NCBI RefSeq assembly: GCF_017329565.1
Contig: NZ_JAFMTT010000009.1
From: Alicyclobacillus mali
Lineage (GTDB): Bacteria > Bacillota > Bacilli > Alicyclobacillales > Alicyclobacillaceae
Reading direction: 5' to 3' (one strand)
Length of the DNA stretch: 64,000 nt
Below the pieces are notes generated by a model. That model saw only the letters and a list, made by a program, of their open reading frames with translations, did no database searches and was not told the DNA's origin. Within the stretch, counting starts at the first letter, position 1, and the number at the start of each line of letters is the position of its first letter. The translations under genes and the position numbers were made by a program. Below, one piece after another: positions 17,335-27,144 of the stretch.

Positions 17335-17613
17335 GGGTGTCACTCCTCGCAGAACGCCGACCGTTTCACGTAGTGCCAGCATTGTATCAGATGAAGTTGT
17401 CCCGTTACGGCAATATCTTGCGGCCTCTGTTCGATAGGAACGGTAAGATTTTGACTCGCGGTGCTTACTCCATATGGGAACCATGCGCCACGAGGGATTC
17501 AGCGGAACCGTCTGCGTGGGTGGCGCGGGCGCATCCTGGATGGGGGCGTCGCCGCCGAACGCTCGAATTTGCTACAATGGCGGCAGTGTGAAGCCACGGT
17601 GGCAAGGGAGAGG

Positions 17614-18486
17614 ATGGCCATGAAACTCTGCACCTATCGGGAAGGAAGCGCGCTGCGACTGGGGCTTGTGCGCGGCGACGAGGTGGTGGACGTCGCGGCG
17701 AGCGCGGCACAGCTTGGAGTGTCGGTGCCGGACACGATGGAGGCCGTGATCGCGCAGTATGCGGAATACCAAAGCGCGCTCGAGGCCATCGCGGATAAGG
17801 GCGTCGCCGTCGGGAAGCTGTCGGACCTGCGGCTTGCGCCTCCGGTGACGCGCCCGCAGAAAATCGTGTGTGTGGGGCTCAACTACCGCAAGCATGCCGA
17901 GGAGTCCAAGATGCCGATTCCCTCGTCGCCGGTCTATTTCTCCAAATTTGCGAACAGTCTGGCCGCGCACGGAGACGAGATCGCCATTCCTCCGGTGGCG
18001 CGGGAGGTAGATTACGAGGTGGAGTTGGTGGCGGTTATCGGCCGCAGGTGCCGCGACGTCGCGGAGGAGGAGGCGCTCGGCGCGGTGTTTGGCTACGCCG
18101 TGGGGAACGACTTGAGCGCCCGGGATCTCCAGATGCGCGCGTCGCAGTGGCTGTACGGCAAGGCCATCGACGGCTTCGCGCCGCTCGGCCCGTACATCGC
18201 GACGGCGGACGAGGTGGGCGACCCGCAGCGTCTCGGCTTGCGGCTCTACTTGAACGGCGAGTTGCGCCAGAACTCGTCGACCGCGGACATGATCTTCTCC
18301 GTGGCGCAGGTGATTGCCGACTTGTCCCGCATCATGACGCTTGAGCCGGGCGATCTCGTCTACACCGGCACGCCGGAGGGCGTGATCCTGGGCCGGGAGG
18401 AGAAGGTGTGGCTCAAGCCGGGGGACGAGATGGCGTGCGAAATTGACGGGCTCGGGCGGCTCGAGAACCGGCTCGTGGCGGGATGA
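17614..18486 (+). CDS. Fumarylacetoacetate hydrolase family protein
   Basis: 290 residues. Family members hydrolyse or decarboxylate diketo acids, for example in aromatic degradation. The catalytic domain begins near residue 75 (KIVCVGLNYRKHAEE) and contains the divalent-metal ligands in VDYEVELVAVIGR and GNDLSARDLQ. ATG 17614 directly follows AAGGGAGAGG; a second ATG two codons later is also possible. A TACAAT -10-like hexamer lies at 17573-17578. proB starts 35 bases downstream, so co-transcription is possible. The substrate is unknown, since these genes are often broadly annotated. Confidence 0.8.
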   Translation: MAMKLCTYREGSALRLGLVRGDEVVDVAASAAQLGVSVPDTMEAVIAQYAEYQSALEAIADKGVAVGKLSDLRLAPPVTRPQKIVCVGLNYRKHAEESKMPIPSSPVYFSKFANSLAAHGDEIAIPPVAREVDYEVELVAVIGRRCRDVAEEEALGAVFGYAVGNDLSARDLQMRASQWLYGKAIDGFAPLGPYIATADEVGDPQRLGLRLYLNGELRQNSSTADMIFSVAQVIADLSRIMTLEPGDLVYTGTPEGVILGREEKVWLKPGDEMACEIDGLGRLENRLVAG

Positions 18487-18521
18487 ACCTGGGGAACGGA
18501 TGACACGTGGGAGATGAAAGC

Positions 18522-19649
18522 ATGTCGAGGGATGGACGTGGGCGCAGGCGCGTGGTGGTGAAGATTGGGTCGAGCTCACTCACCGAGGCGGACGGATCGC
18601 TCGCACTGTCGCGGATGCGGCAGATGGTGTCTGAGGTGGCGCGGCTCGGGCGGGAGACGGGGTGCCAGTTCGTGCTCGTCTCCTCGGGCGCCATCGCAGC
18701 GGGGCTCGGGCGGCTCGGCTGGCAGCGCGCGCACATCTCGATGCCGGAGAAGCAGGCGGCTGCGGCGGTGGGCCAGGTGCTCCTCATGGAGCACTACGAG
18801 CGGCTGTTTGCCGAGCACGGCATCGCGGTGGGGCAGATCCTCATGACGCGCGCGGACGTGGAGGATCGGAAGCGGTTTGTGAACATCCGCAACACGGTCA
18901 TGGCCCTGCTCCAGCGCGGCGTGATGCCCATCATCAACGAGAACGACACCGTGGCGGTGGAGGAAATCCGCTTCGGCGACAACGACACGCTGGCGGCGCT
19001 CGTCGCGCTCGTGGCGGAGGCGGACACGTTGGTGCTGCTCACCGACATCGACGGGCTGTACACGGCCAACCCGCGCCAGGATCCCACCGCAACCCGGATT
19101 GCGGAGGTGGAGGTCATCACGGACGAGATCGAGCGCATCGCGGGTGGAGCGGGATCGAGCGCGGGCACGGGCGGGATGCGGACGAAGATTGCGGCGGCGA
19201 AGATTGCCACGCAGTCGGGTGTCGAGGTCGTCATTGCGCACCGGGACGAGCCGCGGGTGCTCGAGCGGGTGCTCGCCGGGGAGCTGGTGGGCACGCGGTT
19301 TCTGGCGTCGCGGGAGCCGGTCAGCCTGCGCAAATCGTGGCTCTTGCACGCGCCGAAGCCGGAAGGCGCCCTGCAGGTGGATCACGGCGCCATGCGCGCG
19401 CTCATCGCGGGCGGCAAGAGCCTGCTCTTGCCGGGCCTCGTGCAGGTGCATGGCGAGTTTCAGGAGGGCGCCGTGGTGGAACTCGTCGGGCCCACCGGCG
19501 CGGCATTCGGCAAGGGCATCTCGAACTTCTCCTCGCGCGATCTCGCCGAGTGGCTCGCGAAAAAGCGCGCAGGCGAGGACGTGCACGCGCTGCACGAAGT
19601 CGTGCACCGAAACGACATGGTGATCTGGACGGAGGCGACGGCGGGATGA
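18522..19649 (+). CDS. proB: Glutamate 5-kinase
   Basis: First step of proline synthesis: ATP-dependent phosphorylation of glutamate. About 375 residues. The kinase domain starts RRRVVVKIGSSSLTEADG and includes VSSGAIAAG, NENDTV, FGDNDTLAALVA and the GTGGMRTKIAAAKIA loop. A C-terminal PUA domain follows from about residue 275, the full-length two-domain form. ATG 18522 with GGGAGA 8 bases upstream is preferred over GTG 18507. It overlaps proA by four bases (ATGA). Confidence 0.95.
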   Translation: MSRDGRGRRRVVVKIGSSSLTEADGSLALSRMRQMVSEVARLGRETGCQFVLVSSGAIAAGLGRLGWQRAHISMPEKQAAAAVGQVLLMEHYERLFAEHGIAVGQILMTRADVEDRKRFVNIRNTVMALLQRGVMPIINENDTVAVEEIRFGDNDTLAALVALVAEADTLVLLTDIDGLYTANPRQDPTATRIAEVEVITDEIERIAGGAGSSAGTGGMRTKIAAAKIATQSGVEVVIAHRDEPRVLERVLAGELVGTRFLASREPVSLRKSWLLHAPKPEGALQVDHGAMRALIAGGKSLLLPGLVQVHGEFQEGAVVELVGPTGAAFGKGISNFSSRDLAEWLAKKRAGEDVHALHEVVHRNDMVIWTEATAG

Positions 19650-20932
19650 GTGTCGACACGAAGGCGGAACTGGTGGAATCGGTGCGGGCCATCCTGCGCG
19701 GCGCGCAGGCGGCGAAGCGGCGCATGGCCACCGCGCCGACGCGCGTCAAGAACGAGGCGCTTTCGCACATGGCGGACGCCATCTGGGCGCGCAGGAGCGA
19801 GATCTTGGCCGCGAACGCGGCGGACGTGGACGCGGCGCGGCGGGAAGGGCAGCCTGCGGCCCGCGTGGACCGGCTGATGCTCAACGAGGCGCGGCTGCAG
19901 CAGATCATCGAGGGCGTGCGCGAGGTGGAGGCGCTGCCGGATCCGGTGGGCGAAGAGGTGGAACGCATCCTGCGCCCAAACGGCCTCGACATCCGCAAGG
20001 TGCGCGTGCCCATGGGCGTGATCGCCATGATCTACGAGGCGCGGCCGAACGTGACGGTGGACGCGGCGGCGCTCGCGGTGAAGACGGGCAACGTGGCGGT
20101 GCTGCGCGGCGGGAGCGAGGCGTTGCGGTCAAACCAGGCGCTTGTGGCAGCCATCCACGACGGGCTGCGGCAGGCGGGGCTGCCGGAAGCCGCCGTGTCG
20201 CTCGTCGCCCACGCGGACCGGGACGCGGTGGACGTGCTCATCCGGGCGCGGGGGTATGTCGATCTCGCCATTCCCCGCGGGGGCGCGGGGTTGATTCGCC
20301 GGGTGGTGGAAAACGCATCGGTTCCGGTGATCGAGACCGGCGTGGGCAACTGCCACGTGTACGTAGACCGTGCCGCGAACTTCGAGATGGCCACGCGCAT
20401 CGTGGTGAACGCGAAGACGCAGCGCCCGTCTGTGTGCAACGCGGCGGAGACGCTCCTCGTGCACGCGGAAATTGCGGACGCGTGGCTTCCGGACGCGGCG
20501 CGCGTCCTCGTGGATCGCGGCGTGGCGTTGCGCGCATGCCCGCGTGCGCTTGAGATTCTGCGCGGTGCGGGCATTCCTGCGGAGGCCGCGCAGGAAGCCG
20601 ACTGGGAAACCGAATATCTGGATCTCATCCTCGCCGTCAGGGTGGTCGACACCCTGGGGGACGCCATCGCGCACATCGATCGCTATGGCACGCAGCACTC
20701 GGAGGTCATTGTCACTGAGGACGAGGGTGCGGCGCGGGAGTTCCTCGCTTCTATCGATGCGGCGGCCGTGTACCACAACGCGTCGAGCCGGTTTACGGAC
20801 GGGTTTGAGTTCGGGTTTGGGGCCGAGATCGGCATCTCGACACAGAAGATGCACGCCCGCGGGCCGATGGGCCTGCGCGAGCTGACGAGCTACAAGTACG
20901 TGGTGTGCGGGCACGGACAGGTGCGCGAGTAG
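19646..20932 (+). CDS. proA: Gamma-glutamyl phosphate reductase
   Basis: Second step of proline synthesis: NADPH reduction of gamma-glutamyl phosphate to the semialdehyde. 428 residues, normal length. Conserved blocks include VPMGVIAMIYEARPNVTVDA, GGSEALRSN, NCHVYVD and the catalytic cysteine in QRPSVCNAAETLLVH. It starts at the ATG of the ATGA overlap with proB; the open frame runs further upstream only because of high GC. There is no T-box or other leader that would indicate regulation. Confidence 0.95.
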   Translation: MSVDTKAELVESVRAILRGAQAAKRRMATAPTRVKNEALSHMADAIWARRSEILAANAADVDAARREGQPAARVDRLMLNEARLQQIIEGVREVEALPDPVGEEVERILRPNGLDIRKVRVPMGVIAMIYEARPNVTVDAAALAVKTGNVAVLRGGSEALRSNQALVAAIHDGLRQAGLPEAAVSLVAHADRDAVDVLIRARGYVDLAIPRGGAGLIRRVVENASVPVIETGVGNCHVYVDRAANFEMATRIVVNAKTQRPSVCNAAETLLVHAEIADAWLPDAARVLVDRGVALRACPRALEILRGAGIPAEAAQEADWETEYLDLILAVRVVDTLGDAIAHIDRYGTQHSEVIVTEDEGAAREFLASIDAAAVYHNASSRFTDGFEFGFGAEIGISTQKMHARGPMGLRELTSYKYVVCGHGQVRE

Positions 20933-21065
20933 CGGCAAGCGTTGCGAGATTGTGGATTCGCGGTGTGGCACGGCAGGAGCGGAAGCGGCGACGGGGCGCC
21001 TGTCGGCTTTGACGCGAGCCATCCCGGCGTACGATGAACCATCTTGCTTGAAAGGGGTAGAGTTC

Positions 21066-21215
21066 ATGGGTACGTTTGGTGGCTACACGCGCTGGGCTGT
21101 GGTGTTTCTGATCATCTTCGTGCTGTTCTTCCTGTTGGTCCCCGCGGTGGGCATGGCGGCGCCAAGCTGTGGCTGCGCGCCGGGCGCGGGCGCAGGCGCG
21201 TATGGGGCGTATTAA
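21066..21215 (+). CDS. Small hydrophobic protein, YjcZ-like
   Basis: 49 residues: a short polar start, one membrane helix (AVVFLIIFVLFFLLVPAVG), then a small Cys-Gly-Ala-rich tail ending GAYGAY. The size and pattern recall the YjcZ/SscA group of small spore-associated proteins in Bacilli, but the match is loose. ATG 21066 has AAAGGGG 9 bases upstream, and a good terminator follows. The function is not known from the sequence. Confidence 0.6.
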   Translation: MGTFGGYTRWAVVFLIIFVLFFLLVPAVGMAAPSCGCAPGAGAGAYGAY

Positions 21216-21234
21216 ACCAAATCTGATGCGATGC

Positions 21235-21266
21235 GAGCCCTGGGTGAATCGGCGCCCGGGGCTCTT
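21235..21266 (+). terminator. Terminator after the small hydrophobic protein gene
   Basis: GAGCCCTGGG (21235-21244) pairs with CCCGGGGCTC (21255-21264), one G-U, then TT. It separates the housekeeping genes from the cas operon. Confidence 0.7.
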
Positions 21267-21416
21267 CGTGTGTCGAGGCGATGTTCGAACCTTTGCGATG
21301 AGGCAACGCGAAGGAATTCTGTGTGAGACGTCGAATGATCGCCAACGGAGCATCAGAACTGGAGTTGGATTCCGGCCGTGGACAGTGCCCGGCAGCAAGG
21401 GGAGGCGATCGATTCA

Positions 21417-22646
21417 ATGAATGTCAAAACACTCGCGCAAATGGTGATGGAAGACGCCGCGATTCGACGCAGGCAGCGGCTGCAACCGATCGGCGGCAAG
21501 GGCGACAAAATCTTTCCGCCCACGTATCCGGGTGAATTCCAGAACGATCCGCCGCGACACGTGTTCGAGCGCCGCATGGTCGACGGACAGGAGGTGTGGT
21601 GCGCGCTGGTCGACAGCGTGCAGTCGCAGGCCAATCGCATGGAGGAGGCCCTGGCTGATGCCGTGCGCCATGACGGCTTGTCCATTTCGCACGTCGTCGT
21701 GGATTTCCGAGATCGCGGTCTGCTGGGCCTGTCCGAGATCACATCCCTTGAGGCGCCGCACCGCATCTACGACGCGATCCTGCGTGACAGCCTGATGGAC
21801 GGCAAACCGTTCATGGAGAGCGAGGTGGGCCTGCGGCTCGCCCAGGCCAGCCCATCCGACGCCACGGCGCTGCTTGAGACCTCGCCGACTGCGCTCGTCT
21901 TCGGAGCGTGGCACTCCACCGGGAGCGGCGGCGGTCTGGGCGCCAAGTTCGCACGCTGCCTTACCTCCGAGATCGTGGCCATCGGCGTGCCGGTGGAAGA
22001 GATCCCGCGGCGGGATGGTACCGTCGTGGTACGCACGGCCGGCCGTCGCACAGGCAGCCGCATTGATCCGCTCGGGATCCTGAAGAAGGTCCAGGTGTAC
22101 AAACATAAGGACCGGAAAGACGTGTGGGATGTTCGGGCTGAGCTCGTGGGCAAGGACGCGAAGCAGGTCCGCCCGTCGGAGATCAATCACGGGAACATCG
22201 CGCCAACCGTGGAGCCACTTGGCATTACGTGCGACTATCTCGAGCAGACGTTTGTACTGACGTTTGCCGGACTGCGCCGCCTTCGCTTCGGCGGCGATCA
22301 TCGGGATATCGCCGCTCGGACGCTGCTCGCCGCCCTCGGCCTCCTCGCCGCGCTTGAGCAGGACCGCAATGGATATGCGCTCCGGTCCCGGTGTGATCTC
22401 GTCCCCGAGCGGCCGGCGCCGTTTGAGGTGGTCCATCCGGATGGCTCGACGGACGCCGTGAAGCTCGATCTCGCTGCGGCGCGCGCGCTGTACGAGGAGG
22501 CGTTTGCGAACGCCGAGGCGGCAGGATTCAGGTTGCGCCGGGAGCCGATTCGCCTCGTGCCGCAGGACAAGCTCGTCGCCATCGTCAAGGAGAGTCAGCA
22601 GTTGGCGCTGTCCGGGCAAGGCGGAGAGGCGGAGGAAGAGAAGTGA
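21417..22646 (+). CDS. csb1: Type I-G CRISPR backbone protein Csb1 (Cas7)
   Basis: RAMP-type backbone subunit of the Cascade complex; family also called GSU0053 or Cas7u. 409 residues. Recognisable family features are the N-terminal PPTYPGEFQNDPPRHVFERR, CALVDSVQSQANRMEEAL, HRIYDAILRDS and the block FGAWHSTGSGGGLGAKFARCLTSEI. ATG 21417 has AAGGGGAGG 10 bases upstream. It is the first gene of a four-gene operon and ends in a GTGA overlap with csb2. No promoter stands out in the 150 bases before it. Confidence 0.9.
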   Translation: MNVKTLAQMVMEDAAIRRRQRLQPIGGKGDKIFPPTYPGEFQNDPPRHVFERRMVDGQEVWCALVDSVQSQANRMEEALADAVRHDGLSISHVVVDFRDRGLLGLSEITSLEAPHRIYDAILRDSLMDGKPFMESEVGLRLAQASPSDATALLETSPTALVFGAWHSTGSGGGLGAKFARCLTSEIVAIGVPVEEIPRRDGTVVVRTAGRRTGSRIDPLGILKKVQVYKHKDRKDVWDVRAELVGKDAKQVRPSEINHGNIAPTVEPLGITCDYLEQTFVLTFAGLRRLRFGGDHRDIAARTLLAALGLLAALEQDRNGYALRSRCDLVPERPAPFEVVHPDGSTDAVKLDLAAARALYEEAFANAEAAGFRLRREPIRLVPQDKLVAIVKESQQLALSGQGGEAEEEK

Positions 22647-24133
22647 CGCTCGTCATCGAGATCGAATTCCTCACGGGGAACTCGGTAGCGGCGCTGCAGC
22701 CGGACAGCGAGGCGCCGGACTGGCCGCCACAGCCGGACCGCGTGTTTTCCGCGCTCGTGGCTACGTGGGCGTACCGCGGGCAACGACCAGAGGAACGGGC
22801 TGCCTTGGAGTGGCTGGAATCGCTCGATCCGCCCCGGATTCAGGCGCCCACCGCCTGGCTTCGCACGTCGTACCTGGCGTATGTGCCGCCGAACGATCGC
22901 GCGGCGCTCAAAGTCCGGCGGGCATCGGACAATATCGCGGATTATCGAAGCCGCCAGCCGCGCCGGTTTATCACGGTCAGGCCCGCTTCGCCGACCGTGA
23001 GGCTCGTGTGGGCGGACGTGGACGGCGCGGATGCGGAACGGGTGAAGTGTCTCGATGCCATCGCCCGCGACACGGCGTACGTGGGGCACTCGTCGAGTCT
23101 GACGCGGTGCACGGCGTACGTGACGGATGAATCGGTGCCATCGGACGCCATCCCGCCACTTCGGAGGGTATATAGGGGGAGGATGGACGAACTGGTTCGC
23201 GCGTTTGCGTCTGGCCGCCGGCCGAGCGCGGGCGAGTGGGTGATGCCTGCTCCGCCGTCAGTGGCGCAAGAAGGCCCACATTCGGCGTTTTCCACCGGTT
23301 GGCTCGTGTTCGAGTACGTGGGCGGCGTGATGCCCGACGTCCGTGCCTGCGCGTTGGTCGCGCAGGCCATCCGGAATCGTGTCGTCGAGGGGTATCAGGC
23401 CGCGGGCATGTCAGCTCCGCCGGTGGTCACGGGGCGCTCCGAAGACGGTGTACCCGAGAGCCATCCGCACTTGGCCATCGTGCCGCTTCCATTTGCGGGC
23501 TTTCCGCATGCAGACGGGCGCGTCCTGGGATTCGCGTGCGTGCCGCCCAGGGATGTCGATCTGCTTCGCGACGAGAGCTGGCTCCGGGCACTCCGCGCCG
23601 TCTGCCCGATGGATGTGCGGCGCGGAAGGAGGATCCTGCGCATAGCGCTGCCCACAGGGGACCTGGAGCTTTCTCCGACGCTCCAGCCCGCGAAGCGCTC
23701 GCTCGATCCGGCGCTCTACACCGCCAAACCGAGCCACTTGTACGCGACCGTGACGCCCGTGGTGCTCAACCGCCGGATCAAAGCGCAGCCGAGCGAGACT
23801 GTGATGGAGATGATAGAGGACGTGGCAAGCGCGTGTGAGCATATCGGCTTGCCTCGGCCGCAGGAGGTCATGTTGCCAGGGGAGGACGGCCCGCTGCCAG
23901 CGGTTCAGGTCTCGCGGCACTCGGCTTGGGAAGGAGCGCCTTCCGTGCTTTCATCTCGTCGGGATCCGGCGTGGGTTCGCTGGCAGGTACCTCAATACCT
24001 CAAGGGGCGGATGCTGACGCACGCGGTGATTCGATTTCCAGAGCCCGTGGTGGGGCCGGTGATGCTCGGCGCCGGGCGATATCTGGGGCTTGGTCTGTGC
24101 CGTCCCCTGCCCGATGGAGGTGAGGCGGAGTGA
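22643..24133 (+). CDS. csb2: Type I-G CRISPR protein Csb2 (Cas5-Cas6 fusion)
   Basis: 496 residues of the GSU0054/Csb2 family. In type I-G this protein combines the Cas5 role (binding the crRNA 5' handle) with a Cas6-like RNA-processing half. The N-terminal half begins with a RAMP-like strand, LVIEIEFLTGNSVAAL, then the family motif DWPPQPDRVFSALVATW. The C-terminal part ends in a glycine-rich loop (VMLGAGRYLGLGLCRPL) typical of Cas6-like RAMPs. The start is the GTG of a GTGA overlap with csb1, and it ends in the same kind of overlap with cas3. Catalytic residues were not assigned. Confidence 0.88.
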   Translation: MTLVIEIEFLTGNSVAALQPDSEAPDWPPQPDRVFSALVATWAYRGQRPEERAALEWLESLDPPRIQAPTAWLRTSYLAYVPPNDRAALKVRRASDNIADYRSRQPRRFITVRPASPTVRLVWADVDGADAERVKCLDAIARDTAYVGHSSSLTRCTAYVTDESVPSDAIPPLRRVYRGRMDELVRAFASGRRPSAGEWVMPAPPSVAQEGPHSAFSTGWLVFEYVGGVMPDVRACALVAQAIRNRVVEGYQAAGMSAPPVVTGRSEDGVPESHPHLAIVPLPFAGFPHADGRVLGFACVPPRDVDLLRDESWLRALRAVCPMDVRRGRRILRIALPTGDLELSPTLQPAKRSLDPALYTAKPSHLYATVTPVVLNRRIKAQPSETVMEMIEDVASACEHIGLPRPQEVMLPGEDGPLPAVQVSRHSAWEGAPSVLSSRRDPAWVRWQVPQYLKGRMLTHAVIRFPEPVVGPVMLGAGRYLGLGLCRPLPDGGEAE

Positions 24134-27100
24134 ACGCATCCCTTTCTCGCGGAGACTTTGTGCAGTTCCTGCGCGAGGTCCATGGCTATGAGCCGTTTCC
24201 ATGGCAGGTTCGCCTGTTGGATCACCTTGCAGAGACCGGCTCGTGGCCGAAGTTGCTCAAGTTGCCCACGGCGTCGGGAAAGACGAGCGTCATCGACATT
24301 GCGGTGTTTTTCCTCGCCTTGGAGGCGGGCGCGGGAGCGAGGCGGCGCGCGCCCGTGCGCATGGGGTTCATCGTGGACCGGAGGCTCGTCGTCGATGACG
24401 CATACGAACACGCCAAGCGACTCGCCGAAAAACTCGCGCAAGCGCAGGAGGGGACCGTGACAGCGCGCGTGGCGGCGAGGCTGCGTGACGTGAGCGGCGG
24501 AGGAGAGCCGCTCGTGGTCCAACGGCTGAGAGGCGGCCTCCCGCGCGAGGACGATTGGGCTCGAACTCCTGTGCAACCCACGGTCGTGTGTTCCACCGTG
24601 GATCAGATTGGGTCACGGCTCTTGTTTCGCGGATACGGCGTGTCGGACGCGATGAAGCCGGTGCACGCTGGACTGTTGGGTGTGGATTGCCAACTGTTCC
24701 TTGATGAAGCGCACTTGGCGGAGCCACTTCGCCAGACGCTCTCCTGGATTGAGGCGTATCAAGGGGATTCATGGAAACCTGTCGATATCGAGATGCCGTG
24801 GGGCTACACGGTCATGACCGCGACGCCCCAAGAAGAGGGTGGAGGCGCGTTCGACCTCGCGGATGAAGATACGCATCACCCCATCCTCGGCGCGCGCTGG
24901 TCGGTCGGGAAGCCCGTTCGGCTGGTGGAATTCAAAAAAGCACGGGATGCGAGCGCCTCGAACGACGCCGTTGCCAGTGGATCGGACGCGGTGGACGAGG
25001 AGCACCGCGTGCAGGTGCTCGTACAGGAATTCCTGCATGTGGCGCAGATGTTACGGAGCCAAGGCGTGGCGAACCCGGCCGTCGCCGTCGTGGTGAACCG
25101 CGTGGGGCGCGCCCGCGCGGTGTTCGAGGCGCTTCGGGCGGTGCTCGACGTGGACCAATGGCAGACGATGCTCATCATCGGCCCGGCTCGTCCCTTGGAC
25201 CGAGACGCATGGCTCACGCATGCGCTCGAGCCCCTGCGAACGCAGCCACGGCCCGAGGTGCGGCGGCTCGCTGCGCCCGTGGCCCTCGTCGCCACGCAGT
25301 GCGTGGAGGTCGGGATCGACATCGACCTCGACGCTGTGGTGAGCGATCTCGCGCCCATCGACGCCTTGCGCCAACGATTTGGGCGTCTCAACCGAGCCGG
25401 GCGCCCCACGCCGTGCTTCGGGGCCGTGGTGGCTGCGCCTGTGGACCTGTCGGCCCGAACGGACGATCCGGTGTACGGCCGAGCCCTGGCCGAGGCTTGG
25501 GCTTATCTGAAGCGGCACGCGCAGCCGGGGGGCCGAAAAGAGCCGCCGGTAATCGACTTCGGCCTCGCCGCGTTTCATCGCCTTGCTCAAGAGGATCCCG
25601 TGCCCGCCGAGGCCATGTCGCAGACCGAGGACGCGCCCACCCTGATGCCCGCGCACGTGGACCTGCTCACGGCCACGAGCCCGGTGCCGGCCGCGGATCC
25701 GGATGTCTCGCTGTACCTCCACGGCCCTCGTCGTCAGCCGGATGCGGTCAGCGTTGTCTGGCGCGCCGACGTCGATCCCAGTGCCGGCGACGATGCGACG
25801 TACAGCCTGCTGCAACTCGTGCTGCCGAGATCGGCCGAAGCTGTGGAACTGCCCGTCTGGGCCGTTCGGCGCTGGCTCTCGCACGATTCCGCGAAGGAGA
25901 TAGAGCTCGCGGACATCGCCTCGCGGCGTTCGGACGAGGAAGCGGGCATCCGCCGGCTCGAACGCCGCGCCTTCCGATGGACCGGCGATCCCGACACGTC
26001 CCATTGGGTGAATGCCCGCCAGATTCGGCCCGGCGACACCGTGATTGTCCCGGCGCAGTACGGAGGGCTCGACCCATATGGCTGGAACCCGGATTGGAAT
26101 GAGGCCGCGCGCGATCTCGGCCTCGAAGCCAATTTGCCCTTTCAAGCCGGGTACTTCGCGGTGCGCGTCGCGCCCGGGCTCATCCCGGCGGAAGAAGAGG
26201 GCAAACTCGCCGCCCTCCTCGCCGAGTACGAGGTATTCCCGTGGCGAGACGCGCGAGACGCGCTACTCGAACTCGCGCTCGACGAAACACTGCGTGACGC
26301 GCTGGGGAAGTTGGATGAGGCACGCGGTGAGGTCGAGGTGCTCTACGACGTCTATGGCCGCGATGAGCTCGGCCGGCCGAGGGGGATCGTGTTTCAGGCT
26401 CCTCGCGGGCTGCGCGTATCCGGGCAGAGTCGCGCTGCCGCGCCCTCCACGGAAGACGATGCGTTCGGATCGCTCGCCAGCCTGCCCGTGCTTCTGGACG
26501 AGCACTGTCTGCGCGTCTCGGAGGCGGCCGCTCGGTTCGGCCGACTCGCCGGATTGCCCGCGGAGATCACGCAGGACCTCTCCCTCGCAGGTCTGTTGCA
26601 CGATCTCGGCAAGGCAGACCCTCGATTTCAGGCATTTCTGGCCTACGGAGACCCGCTCGGGCCTCATCTCGAAGGCCCCCTGCTCGCCAAGTCGGGAAGG
26701 CGGCTTCCGCAGCAGGCGAGATGGCAGGCGGGGTTGCCCTACAGGTGGCGTCACGAAGCGCTGTCCGTCGCCATAGCGCTTCGACACCCGCGGTTTCGGG
26801 AGGCGAAGGACCCGGCACTGGTGTTGTGGCTCATCGGCACGCATCACGGGTACGGTCGCCCGTTTTTCCCACATGCGGATCCCGAACTCCGTCGGGCGAC
26901 GGAGGCGACGCAGTCTTTACTGGGTGCATCCGTCGCCATCTCGCCAGCAACGGGGCCGCAGGAGCTTTCGTTTGACTGGGAAGGCGAGGACTGGGCCGGC
27001 TTGTACGAGCGTCTGAAAGCGCGGTACGGCGCCTGGACAATCGCGTATCTCGAAAGCGTGCTGAGGCTCGCAGATCACCGTGTGTCCGAAGACGAGCGGA

Positions 27101-27144
27101 GAGTGGGGGGGACCGAGCATGCCCTTGAGCGAATACCGACTTGA
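24130..27144 (+). CDS. cas3: Type I-G CRISPR helicase-nuclease Cas3 (helicase-HD order)
   Basis: Target-degrading enzyme recruited by the crRNA complex. 1004 residues. The helicase comes first: Walker A PTASGKT at 46-52, DEAH at 192-195, motif III TVMTATP, and motif VI RQRFGRLNRAGRP at about 416-428. The HD nuclease is C-terminal, with the HD pair at about 824-825 (LLHDLGKADPRF) and a second His pair in GTHHGYG near 903. This reversed domain order is characteristic of type I-G (I-U) Cas3. All key motifs look intact, so the effector should be active. GTG start in a GTGA overlap; the next gene begins inside its last 26 bases. Confidence 0.93.
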   Translation: MNASLSRGDFVQFLREVHGYEPFPWQVRLLDHLAETGSWPKLLKLPTASGKTSVIDIAVFFLALEAGAGARRRAPVRMGFIVDRRLVVDDAYEHAKRLAEKLAQAQEGTVTARVAARLRDVSGGGEPLVVQRLRGGLPREDDWARTPVQPTVVCSTVDQIGSRLLFRGYGVSDAMKPVHAGLLGVDCQLFLDEAHLAEPLRQTLSWIEAYQGDSWKPVDIEMPWGYTVMTATPQEEGGGAFDLADEDTHHPILGARWSVGKPVRLVEFKKARDASASNDAVASGSDAVDEEHRVQVLVQEFLHVAQMLRSQGVANPAVAVVVNRVGRARAVFEALRAVLDVDQWQTMLIIGPARPLDRDAWLTHALEPLRTQPRPEVRRLAAPVALVATQCVEVGIDIDLDAVVSDLAPIDALRQRFGRLNRAGRPTPCFGAVVAAPVDLSARTDDPVYGRALAEAWAYLKRHAQPGGRKEPPVIDFGLAAFHRLAQEDPVPAEAMSQTEDAPTLMPAHVDLLTATSPVPAADPDVSLYLHGPRRQPDAVSVVWRADVDPSAGDDATYSLLQLVLPRSAEAVELPVWAVRRWLSHDSAKEIELADIASRRSDEEAGIRRLERRAFRWTGDPDTSHWVNARQIRPGDTVIVPAQYGGLDPYGWNPDWNEAARDLGLEANLPFQAGYFAVRVAPGLIPAEEEGKLAALLAEYEVFPWRDARDALLELALDETLRDALGKLDEARGEVEVLYDVYGRDELGRPRGIVFQAPRGLRVSGQSRAAAPSTEDDAFGSLASLPVLLDEHCLRVSEAAARFGRLAGLPAEITQDLSLAGLLHDLGKADPRFQAFLAYGDPLGPHLEGPLLAKSGRRLPQQARWQAGLPYRWRHEALSVAIALRHPRFREAKDPALVLWLIGTHHGYGRPFFPHADPELRRATEATQSLLGASVAISPATGPQELSFDWEGEDWAGLYERLKARYGAWTIAYLESVLRLADHRVSEDERRVGGTEHALERIPT

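Noticed and set aside
17335..18521. T-box or riboswitch before proB
   Set aside because: No anticodon-type leader or conserved riboswitch core was seen; the leader is too short.
18662..19645. N-terminal extension of proA by about 328 codons
   Set aside because: It lies out of frame inside proB and is Gly/Ala/Arg-rich; the ATGA junction gives the real start.
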